Below are positions 1-4,716 of a stretch of DNA of 5,477 nt, in pieces; within the stretch, counting starts at the first letter, position 1, and every line of letters begins with the position of its first letter. This DNA comes from Alistipes sp. (GTDB lineage Bacteria; Bacteroidota; Bacteroidia; Bacteroidales; Rikenellaceae): the NCBI GenBank assembly GCA_017561105.1, contig JAFZDR010000186.1, forward strand, positions 1 through 5,477. Reading direction: 5' to 3'. The translations under genes were made by a program, and so were the position numbers. The notes under the pieces were generated by a model, which made no database searches, had not been told where the DNA came from, and saw only the letters and a list, made by a program, of their open reading frames with translations.

Positions 1-441
1 ATCGCAGGTTCATCGGCAGGCGGACACCTTGCAGCCTACACATCGAACTTTACAGCAGACGCAGAGAAGCCTGCATTCTCAGTTCTCTTCTACCCTGTAA
101 TCACAGGTTCGAGCTGCATGACTCACCAGAATACATTCCGTCGTTTGTTGGGCGCAAAGCACGCTCCTTACATGCGTGAGTATTACTCGCTCGAGAACCG
201 CGTATCGGAGAAGACCCCTCCAACAATTCTCTTGCTCAGCACCGACGACCGCACCGTTCCGCCAATCAGCTCGATCCTCTACTACAAGGCTCTCAAGCAC
301 TACGGCGTAAAGGCTTCGATGCACTGCTATCCTGAGGGTGGCCACGGCTGGGTATGCAACGAGAATTTCCGCTACCACAACGATTGGCAGCACCAGCTCG
401 CTAAGTGGTTGAAGTTTATCAACAGCGGCGAAGAGAAATAA
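1..441 (+). CDS. Alpha/beta hydrolase (acetyl-esterase/feruloyl-esterase-like), 3' part only
   Basis: The gene enters from the left edge and is open in frame 1 from base 1 to the TAA at 439-441, giving 146 visible residues; the ATG at 118 is internal, not a start. The fragment opens inside the nucleophile elbow GSSAGGH, with Ser5 of the fragment as the predicted nucleophile. The other triad members are probably Asp83 (in DDRTVP) and His115 (in EGGHGW). This pattern fits the Aes/BD-FAE type of alpha/beta hydrolases, which remove acetyl or feruloyl groups from plant polysaccharides; the substrate here is inference. It closely resembles the next gene (roughly half of residues identical by eye), with identical Ser-Asp and Asp-His spacings of 78 and 32 residues, so the two are tandem paralogues. 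Six bases separate them, so co-transcription is likely. The N-terminus, and any signal peptide, lies outside the window. Confidence 0.9.
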   Translation: MAGSSAGGHLAAYTSNFTADAEKPAFSVLFYPVITGSSCMTHQNTFRRLLGAKHAPYMREYYSLENRVSEKTPPTILLLSTDDRTVPPISSILYYKALKHYGVKASMHCYPEGGHGWVCNENFRYHNDWQHQLAKWLKFINSGEEK

Positions 442-447
442 AGCGCA

Positions 448-1332
448 ATGAAAAAGATATTTATCATTGTCGCAGTGTTATTTACCACATCCGTTATGGC
501 AAAAGAGCAGCAAGAGGTCAAGTATCATCAGGATGAGACAATCATCCTATGGGATAACGACAAGGCCCCGCACTCGAATGGTTTGGAGGGTGAGGCTTAC
601 GAGGCTTCGCCATATCGTTTGGTAAACACAACAAAGGCGGTATTATATGTCTACAATGCCGATCAGACAAAGGCTACAGGTCAGGCTGTAGTAATCTGTC
701 CGGGTGGTGGCTACGCAAAGCTCTCGATGGACCAGGAGGGTTTCTTGATGGCTCAATGGTTGGCAAAGAACGGTATAGCTGCATTTGTGTTGGAGTATCG
801 TTTGCCAAACGGCCACCGAGAGGTGCCACTCGAGGATGTCGTTGAGGCTATTCGCGTAGTACGCAAGAGGGCTAAGAAGTTCAATATCGACCCTGCAAAG
901 GTTGGTGTTATGGGTTTCTCGGCAGGAGGACACCTCGCAGCGAGTGCATCGAACAAGCCGAAGGTTGAGGATAGACCAAACTTCTCGATCTTGTTCTACC
1001 CCGTACTCACAGCAAACGACTACACCTCACATCGCGGTTCATTCCGCAACCTCCTCGGCAAAAGACACTCCGAGCAGGAGGCTGAGGCGTGGGCAATGGA
1101 TAAGTGCGTAGATGTAAATACACCGCCGACAATCCTCATCTTGAGCGACGACGATACCACCGTACCTGCAGCGGGCGCAGCGATATATTATGCTGCATTG
1201 CGCTACCACGGAGTCAAGGCGTCGATGCATGTCTTCCCAGAGGGCGGACACGGCTGGGGCAACTACGACAGATTTTCATACCAGAAGGAGTGGCAACACC
1301 TGTTGCTCCGGTGGTTGAAGGAGTTGAAATAG
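448..1332 (+). CDS. Exported alpha/beta hydrolase, acetyl-esterase/BD-FAE-like (carbohydrate acyl-esterase)
   Basis: A complete 294-residue protein. The ATG at 448 is favoured because it starts a clear signal peptide: Lys2-Lys3, a hydrophobic core over residues 4-16, and a VMA|K type cleavage site after Ala18. The mature protein is a single alpha/beta hydrolase domain (about residues 50-292). An oxyanion-loop motif CPGGGY lies at 84-89, the nucleophile elbow GFSAGGH places Ser158 as nucleophile, Asp236 sits in DDDTTVP, and His268 in EGGHGW. No lipobox cysteine is seen, so it is probably soluble in the periplasm or secreted. Family knowledge suggests an esterase acting on acylated glycans such as xylan or its oligosaccharides; relatives are sometimes labelled xylanase, which the visible triad does not support. 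It follows its truncated-by-window paralogue by 6 bases, with no recognisable Shine-Dalgarno. Fold and triad are secure; the substrate is not. Confidence 0.93.
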   Translation: MKKIFIIVAVLFTTSVMAKEQQEVKYHQDETIILWDNDKAPHSNGLEGEAYEASPYRLVNTTKAVLYVYNADQTKATGQAVVICPGGGYAKLSMDQEGFLMAQWLAKNGIAAFVLEYRLPNGHREVPLEDVVEAIRVVRKRAKKFNIDPAKVGVMGFSAGGHLAASASNKPKVEDRPNFSILFYPVLTANDYTSHRGSFRNLLGKRHSEQEAEAWAMDKCVDVNTPPTILILSDDDTTVPAAGAAIYYAALRYHGVKASMHVFPEGGHGWGNYDRFSYQKEWQHLLLRWLKELK

Positions 1333-1335
1333 GCT

Positions 1336-1429
1336 GGGCTATTAGCTATTGGCCATTAGCTGATTTTACAGATAACTTAACGAAGAAAATATATAAATTT
1401 AGTAGCCAATGGCTAATAGCTAATGGCTA
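1336..1429. repeat. Long imperfect inverted repeat built from GCCATTA-type heptamers
   Basis: Arms at 1336-1361 and 1404-1429 match as reverse complements at 21 of 26 positions; three more positions would be G-U pairs in RNA, leaving two true mismatches. The loop of 42 bases (1362-1403) is AT-rich. Each arm is a degenerate run of a 7-base unit (CTATTAG, CTATTGG, CCATTAG; on the other arm AATGGCT, AATAGCT). The structure fills most of the gap between the esterase stop and the prfA start. It could act as a transcript-processing or termination structure, but the large loop and lack of a following T-run argue against a classical intrinsic terminator. A related copy lies just after prfA at 2541-2571. 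Confidence 0.8.
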
Positions 1430-1447
1430 AAAGCAGAGAAAACATTT

Positions 1448-2536
1448 ATGGCAGAAAGTTCTATTTTGATGCGTCTTGATGGTCTGAAGATCAAGTATGA
1501 GGAGTTGGGACAGAAACTCACCGACCCCGAAGTGATTGCAGATGTCAAGTCGTTTATTCAGTTTACAAAGGAGTACAAGGAGTTGGAGCCTATCATCGAG
1601 ACTTCGGATCGCTACCGCAAGGCTGTTCAGGCTCTGGCTGATGCGAAGGATATTCTCGCTAACGAGAAGGATGAGGAGTTCCGCGAGATGGCTCGTATGG
1701 AGATCACCGAGTTGGAGCCCGCTATCGAGAAGATGGAGGAAGAGATTAAGTTGCTCCTTATCCCTAAGGATCCTCAGGATAGCAAGAATGCTGTGCTCGA
1801 GATCCGTGGCGGTACAGGTGGCGACGAGGCAGCTTTGTTTGCCGGCGACTTGTTCCGTATGTACACCAAGTATATCGAGACTAAGGGTTGGCGTTACGAG
1901 GTAACTTCGTTCTCGGAGGGTGTTGTTGGCGGTTACAAGGAGGTTATCCTCAAAGTTACCGGCGACAGCGTATATGGAACATTGAAGTATGAGTCGGGCG
2001 TACACCGCGTACAGCGTGTGCCCCAGACCGAGACACAGGGTCGTGTTCACACATCGGCAGCGTCGGTGGCAGTATTGCCTGAGGCTGACGAGTTCGACTG
2101 CGAGGTTTCGTGGAACGATATTCGCAAGGATATCTTCTGTGCATCGGGTCCTGGTGGTCAGTCGGTAAATACCACCTACTCGGCTATCCGACTTACTCAC
2201 ATCCCTACAGGTATCGTTGTACAGTGTCAGGATCAGAAGTCGCAGTTGAAGAACACCGAGAAGGCGTTCGAGGAGTTGCGTACCCGTATCTTCAACCTCG
2301 AGTACCAGAAGTATCTCGATGAGATTGCGTCGAAGCGTAAGACTCTCGTATCGACAGGCGACCGTTCGGCTAAGATTCGTACCTACAACTATCCGCAGGG
2401 ACGAATCACCGACCACCGTATCAACTATACAATCTACAATCTCTCAGCATTTATGGATGGCGATATCCAGGATTGCATCGACCACCTCATCGTAGCCGAG
2501 AATGCAGAGCGTTTGAAGGAGCAGGAGTTGGGGTAA
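1448..2536 (+). CDS. prfA: Peptide chain release factor 1 (RF1)
   Basis: A complete 362-residue protein, the usual RF1 length (about 360). RF1 recognises UAA and UAG in the ribosomal A site and triggers hydrolysis of peptidyl-tRNA. An N-terminal helical, coiled-coil-like domain occupies about residues 1-105, followed by the RF-family signature GGTGGDEA at 121-128. The codon-recognition tripeptide is P192-Q193-T194, of the RF1 PxT type (PAT in E. coli) and not the SPF of RF2. The catalytic GGQ is at 236-238 within SGPGGQSVN; Gln238 is the residue methylated by PrmC in other bacteria. The C-terminal stretch with STGDRSAKIRTYNYPQGR (302-319) is characteristic. The ATG at 1448 gives the expected N-terminus; no strong Shine-Dalgarno is seen, which is normal for Bacteroidota. 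No prmC is visible nearby. A GCCATTA-type repeat lies on each side of the gene, in opposite orientations. Confidence 0.97.
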   Translation: MAESSILMRLDGLKIKYEELGQKLTDPEVIADVKSFIQFTKEYKELEPIIETSDRYRKAVQALADAKDILANEKDEEFREMARMEITELEPAIEKMEEEIKLLLIPKDPQDSKNAVLEIRGGTGGDEAALFAGDLFRMYTKYIETKGWRYEVTSFSEGVVGGYKEVILKVTGDSVYGTLKYESGVHRVQRVPQTETQGRVHTSAASVAVLPEADEFDCEVSWNDIRKDIFCASGPGGQSVNTTYSAIRLTHIPTGIVVQCQDQKSQLKNTEKAFEELRTRIFNLEYQKYLDEIASKRKTLVSTGDRSAKIRTYNYPQGRITDHRINYTIYNLSAFMDGDIQDCIDHLIVAENAERLKEQELG

Positions 2537-2540
2537 ATTG

Positions 2541-2571
2541 GCTTTTAGCCATTGGCCATTAGCCATTAGCC
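2541..2571 (+). repeat. GCCATTA-type heptamer repeat, copy after prfA
   Basis: The 31-base stretch starts with GCTTTTAG, followed by CCATTGG, CCATTAG, CCATTAG and CC, a 7-base period. It matches the reverse complement of 1404-1434 upstream of prfA at 27 of 31 positions, so prfA is bracketed by inverted copies of one repeat. It begins only 4 bases after the prfA stop. In the frame of the downstream gene it is open only because one unit reads TTGG where the others read TTAG, giving a Trp codon in place of a TAG stop. Confidence 0.85.
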
Positions 2572-2582
2572 TTTTAGAAGAA

Positions 2583-3140
2583 TTGAAAATTAAGAATTAT
2601 TTTTTAATTCTGCATTTTGCATTCTGCATTTTGCATTTTGTGTCTGCCACAGCGCAGACACAAACACCGCTCTATATCGTCAATGGCGTAGAGATGGATA
2701 GTGTTCGTCATATTCCCGAGAAGAATATCGAACATATCGACCATCTTCCGGCCAATGAGGAGAGCGTGGCGAAGTATGGCGACAGAGCGAACAATGGTGT
2801 TATCATTGTAACCCTTCGCTACGACCGTGAGGCAGAGTTTACGGGCGGAAAACCGCTTGCCGATTATGTTGCCGAGCGAGTAAAGTGGCCCGAGAACTTT
2901 GGCGTAGCGCGATTTGTCGCTCGCTACACGATCGAGGCTGACGGCTCATTTAGCTTGGGCTCTGAGCTCGAGTCTACCGATCATCAACTTCGCAAACGAG
3001 TATTGAAGGTGTTGCAGAGCCTGCCGAAGTGGCAACCCGCCACCAAGCAGGGCAAAGCGGTCGCAAGTGAATATGTATTAGCGGTCCAACTCCCCAAGGG
3101 AAAGGCGATGCCGAAGGAGCCGTATATCGTGATACGATAA
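2583..3140 (+). CDS. Small exported protein: SusC-plug-like motif plus TonB C-terminal domain
   Basis: The reading frame is open from 2517 to the TAA at 3138-3140 but has no ATG before 2694, which lies inside a conserved motif. I place the start at TTG 2583 (185 residues) because it yields a good signal peptide: Lys2 and Lys4, a hydrophobic core over residues 6-20, and an ATA|Q cleavage site after residue 24. TTG 2538 would give 200 residues with a poorer, longer N-terminus. Residues 29-79 resemble the plug motif of SusC-type TonB-dependent receptors: PLYIVNGVEM, then IEHIDHL, then YGDRANNGVIIVTLR. Residues 86-171 resemble the TonB C-terminal domain: FTGGKPLADYV, a beta-strand stretch ending IEADGSFS, then PKWQPATKQGK and a final strand. 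There is no transmembrane anchor beyond the signal and no proline-rich linker, so it is not a standard energy-transducing TonB. A periplasmic role with outer-membrane receptors is possible but unproven. The N-terminal coding sequence is built from intergenic-type repeats. The domain calls are firm; the start is uncertain. Confidence 0.8.
   Translation: MKIKNYFLILHFAFCILHFVSATAQTQTPLYIVNGVEMDSVRHIPEKNIEHIDHLPANEESVAKYGDRANNGVIIVTLRYDREAEFTGGKPLADYVAERVKWPENFGVARFVARYTIEADGSFSLGSELESTDHQLRKRVLKVLQSLPKWQPATKQGKAVASEYVLAVQLPKGKAMPKEPYIVIR
2593..2611. repeat. AT-rich perfect 7-bp inverted repeat
   Basis: AGAATTA (2593-2599) and TAATTCT (2605-2611) are perfect reverse complements around a TTTTT loop. 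The element runs straight into the YTGCATT heptamer array and overlaps the predicted signal-peptide codons of the TonB_C protein. AT-rich palindromes of this kind are common between genes in Bacteroidota. It is too weak, and has no suitable T-run after the stem, to be called a terminator. Confidence 0.5.
2610..2640 (+). repeat. YTGCATT heptamer tandem array (about 4.4 units)
   Basis: Units are CTGCATT, TTGCATT, CTGCATT, TTGCATT and a partial TTG. The array lies within the 5' end of the TonB_C-protein reading frame, where it encodes ILHFAFCILHF, the hydrophobic core of the predicted signal peptide. Because 7 is not a multiple of 3, a run of this unit encodes the same cycle of residues (C, I, L, H, F, A, F) in all three forward frames, with no stop codon. 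Confidence 0.85.
2637..2664. repeat. Perfect 11-bp inverted repeat with a 6-base loop
   Basis: TTTGTGTCTGC (2637-2647) pairs perfectly with GCAGACACAAA (2654-2664) around the loop CACAGC. It abuts the heptamer array and covers the codons for the predicted signal-peptidase site (VSATAQT). The stem is strong enough to form in mRNA, but it is followed by CCGCTC and not a T-run, so I do not call it a terminator. Confidence 0.7.
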
Positions 3141-3142
3141 AA

Positions 3143-3161
3143 GACGAGAGACGAGAGACGA
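3143..3161 (+). repeat. GACGAGA heptamer array, left copy
   Basis: Two full GACGAGA units plus GACGA begin 3 bases after the stop codon of the TonB_C protein. It is the same unit as in the array at 4485-4512. A degenerate partner lies at 3244-3259, so the pair brackets an approximately 82-bp GC-rich segment. Confidence 0.85.
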
Positions 3162-3243
3162 ACCGACGCTGCGGAGCGAGGGCAGAGGGCGCTTGCGCAC
3201 TATGCCGAGCCGCGAGGAGGAAAAGCCTGCAAAGCAGGATTAA
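3162..3243 (+). other. GC-rich structured intergenic segment between GACGAGA copies
   Basis: This segment is visibly more GC-rich than the AT-rich leader that follows it. It contains three short palindromes: CGCT-GCGG-AGCG (3167-3178), GCGCTTGCGC (3189-3198) and CCTGC-AAA-GCAGG (3226-3238). None is followed by a T-run, so no intrinsic terminator is supported. A 13-codon ATG-to-TAA frame (3202-3243) is present but has no support as a gene. The appearance is of a composite intergenic repeat or small structured RNA segment; function is unknown. Confidence 0.45.
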
Positions 3244-3259
3244 AGACGAAAGACGAGAG
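3244..3259 (+). repeat. GACGAGA heptamer array, right degenerate copy
   Basis: GACGAAA followed by GACGAGA and AG, in the same orientation as the copy at 3143-3161. It is followed by an AT-rich leader (about 3290-3315) before the xseA start. Confidence 0.7.
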
Positions 3260-3315
3260 TGAGAAACTCGCTTACCGAAGAGCAGTGCAAAATTTACCAA
3301 TTAGAATAATTTTAT

Positions 3316-4521
3316 ATGGAGCAGAGAAGTCACATAACCCTATCCCAACTACAAGGAAGGATATCTATCGCTTTGGCAGATGCACTGCCATTGCCGGTAT
3401 GGGTATGTGCGGAGGTAGCGGATATAAAAATCAACGCGTCGGGACACTGCTACATCGAGTTAATAGAGAAGAACGAGAAGACGGAAGCAACCGAGGCTCA
3501 GGCGAGGGCTACGATTTGGCGTTCGCAGGTTATGAGTACCATCGGCCGCTTCGAGCAGGAGAGCGGACAGCGCCTGACGAAGGGCATGAAGATCCTCTTC
3601 AAGGCTACGGTTTCGCACCATGCCGTCTATGGCATGTCGTTGCAGATTCAGCAGATTGATGCGCTCCACACCTTGGGCGATATGGAGCGACGCCGACAGC
3701 AGACCATCGAGCAGCTGCAGAAGGATGGCGTATGGGATATGAATCGTGCACAGCAGATACCCCTTGTGGTGCAACGCGTGGCGGTTATCTCGAGTGCTAC
3801 TGCGGCGGGTTATCGCGACTTTATGATGGAGTTGGCGCGTAGCAACTATGCACTCCACACCGAGCTTTTCGAGGCTATAATGCAGGGCGAGCGAAGCGAC
3901 GAGAGTATTGTGGCGGCACTCTACGCCATAGCGGCAAGAGCCGAGGAGTTCGATGCCGTGGCGATAATTCGCGGTGGAGGTTCGACGGGCGATTTGGAGT
4001 GTTTCAACTCCTACCACCTCGCCTTTGCCGTAACGCAGATGCCACTGCCCGTGCTGACGGGAATAGGTCACGACAAGGATACAAGTGTTACCGACATGGT
4101 GGCACATACGATGCTCAAGACACCGACTGCGGTGGCTCAATGGATAGATCAGCGGGCAACCGACTTCGACGGAGCATTGGAGTATTGCGCGATAACATTG
4201 CGCGACATTTGCCGTCAAACAACGCATGCAGCGACACTCCGCTTGGAGCAGATGGCGACAGATGTTCGGCACCTCGTGGAGCGCACCTTGCAGGGCGAAA
4301 ATCAGAAGCTCGACGGATTGTCTACTTTGGTTGCGAACTTTGCGCCCGAGCGCATATTTCGCCTTGGCTATGCCATAGCTCGCAAGGAGGGTACGGCATT
4401 GGCAAGTGTCGAAGGTGTAAATGTAGGCGATACGATAGATATTTCGCTCTCAGACGGCACGCTCAATGCCAAAGTCATTGAAAAGACGAGAGACGAGAGA
4501 CGAGAGACGAGAGAATTTTAA
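3316..4521 (+). CDS. xseA: Exodeoxyribonuclease VII large subunit
   Basis: A complete 401-residue protein, somewhat shorter than E. coli XseA (456 residues), mostly through a shorter C-terminal coiled-coil region. With XseB it forms exonuclease VII, a cytoplasmic enzyme that degrades single-stranded DNA from either end without added metal and serves in repair. Residues about 8-115 form the OB-fold DNA-binding domain (VWVCAEVADIK at 28-38). The catalytic domain follows: AVISSATAAGYRDF (156-169), IIRGGGSTGDLECF (217-230), GIGHDKDTSVTD (249-260) and KTPTAVA (268-274). Asp168, Arg219, His252 and Asp255 line up with the residues I recall as essential in E. coli (D155, R205, H238, D241). Residues about 280-345 are a helical coiled-coil region. 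The ATG at 3316 starts directly in the OB-domain lead-in, after an AT-rich leader without Shine-Dalgarno. Oddity: the last residues (KTRDERRETRE) are encoded by a GACGAGA tandem repeat, so the tail is not ancestral family sequence. xseB starts 10 bases after the stop. Confidence 0.96.
   Translation: MEQRSHITLSQLQGRISIALADALPLPVWVCAEVADIKINASGHCYIELIEKNEKTEATEAQARATIWRSQVMSTIGRFEQESGQRLTKGMKILFKATVSHHAVYGMSLQIQQIDALHTLGDMERRRQQTIEQLQKDGVWDMNRAQQIPLVVQRVAVISSATAAGYRDFMMELARSNYALHTELFEAIMQGERSDESIVAALYAIAARAEEFDAVAIIRGGGSTGDLECFNSYHLAFAVTQMPLPVLTGIGHDKDTSVTDMVAHTMLKTPTAVAQWIDQRATDFDGALEYCAITLRDICRQTTHAATLRLEQMATDVRHLVERTLQGENQKLDGLSTLVANFAPERIFRLGYAIARKEGTALASVEGVNVGDTIDISLSDGTLNAKVIEKTRDERRETREF
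4485..4512 (+). repeat. GACGAGA x4 perfect tandem array at the xseA 3' end
   Basis: Four perfect heptamers occupy 4485-4491, 4492-4498, 4499-4505 and 4506-4512. They encode the charged tail of XseA and end 9 bases before the end of its stop codon. The unit is stop-free in every frame on both strands. The same unit occurs at 3143-3161 and 3244-3259, showing that this is a dispersed repeat and not coding sequence proper to xseA. Confidence 0.92.
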
Positions 4522-4531
4522 TACCACTATT

Positions 4532-4714
4532 ATGGAGTTGAGTTATAAGGAGGCGATAACCGAGATTGAGGCTATTTTGCGTTCACTCAGAGAGGAGCAG
4601 AATAGTGTCGATACTTTGGCCGAGCGTGTAGCGCGAGCTACAGAGTTGATTGCCCTCTGTCGCACAAAGTTGCGCAAGGCCGAAAGCGATGTAGCAAAGG
4701 TTTTGGAGGAGTAG
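4532..4714 (+). CDS. xseB: Exodeoxyribonuclease VII small subunit
   Basis: A complete 60-residue, helical, charged protein, of typical though slightly short XseB length. The start at ATG 4532 gives MELSYKEAITEIEAILRSL, matching the family N-terminus in which a 'YEEA...ELE.I...L' helix opens the protein; the more upstream ATG at 4466 would add a repeat-encoded leader from inside xseA and is rejected. The middle (NSVDTLAERVARATELIALCRTKL, in pieces about residues 24-47) fits the second helix that binds XseA. Several XseB copies bind one XseA to make the active enzyme in characterised bacteria. It lies 10 bases after xseA and 2 bases before the methyltransferase gene, so one operon is likely. 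Its frame is continuous with the +1 frame through the heptamer array, so a 7-base deletion would fuse the two subunits. Confidence 0.94.
   Translation: MELSYKEAITEIEAILRSLREEQNSVDTLAERVARATELIALCRTKLRKAESDVAKVLEE
4705..4709 (+). promoter_or_regulatory. Possible Shine-Dalgarno GGAGG for the methyltransferase
   Basis: GGAGG lies 7 bases before the ATG at 4717, at good spacing, inside the last codons of xseB. Such sites are rare in front of the other genes here and in Bacteroidota in general. It may be chance, since the bases also encode Leu-Glu-Glu at the XseB end. Confidence 0.35.
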
Positions 4715-4716
4715 AG

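Noticed and set aside
1362..1403. A Bacteroidota-type promoter for prfA, with TAAATTTA at 1394-1401 resembling the -7 box TAnnTTTG
   Set aside because: The last base is wrong, and no convincing -33 TTTG element is found at the right distance; AT-rich sequence yields such matches easily.
1427..2416. A 329-codon open frame on the minus strand, opposite prfA
   Set aside because: It lies wholly antisense to a clear RF1 gene, has no recognisable domain, and its openness follows from the codon bias of prfA.
2541..2640. A CRISPR array in the repeat-rich region after prfA
   Set aside because: The units are 7-base tandem repeats without unique spacers, and no cas gene is present.
2694..3140. ATG 2694 as the start of the TonB_C protein
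   Set aside because: It lies at the end of the conserved PLYIVNGVEM motif, so it would cut the plug-like part and remove the signal peptide; it remains possible only if the upstream repeat insertion broke the original start.
3226..3238. CCTGC-AAA-GCAGG as a terminator before xseA
   Set aside because: The stem has only 5 pairs and no T-run follows, so intrinsic termination is not supported.
3202..3243. A 13-codon ATG-to-TAA micro-ORF in the gap before xseA
   Set aside because: It is very short, has no ribosome site and lies in a structured repeat-like segment; chance is the simplest explanation.
3460..4272. A 270-codon minus-strand open frame opposite xseA
   Set aside because: It is a shadow of the well-supported xseA gene; the translation is rich in Cys, His and Arg with no domain pattern.
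4466..4714. A longer XseB starting at ATG 4466 (82 residues)
   Set aside because: The added N-terminus is out-of-frame xseA and heptamer-repeat sequence, while ATG 4532 matches the normal family start.
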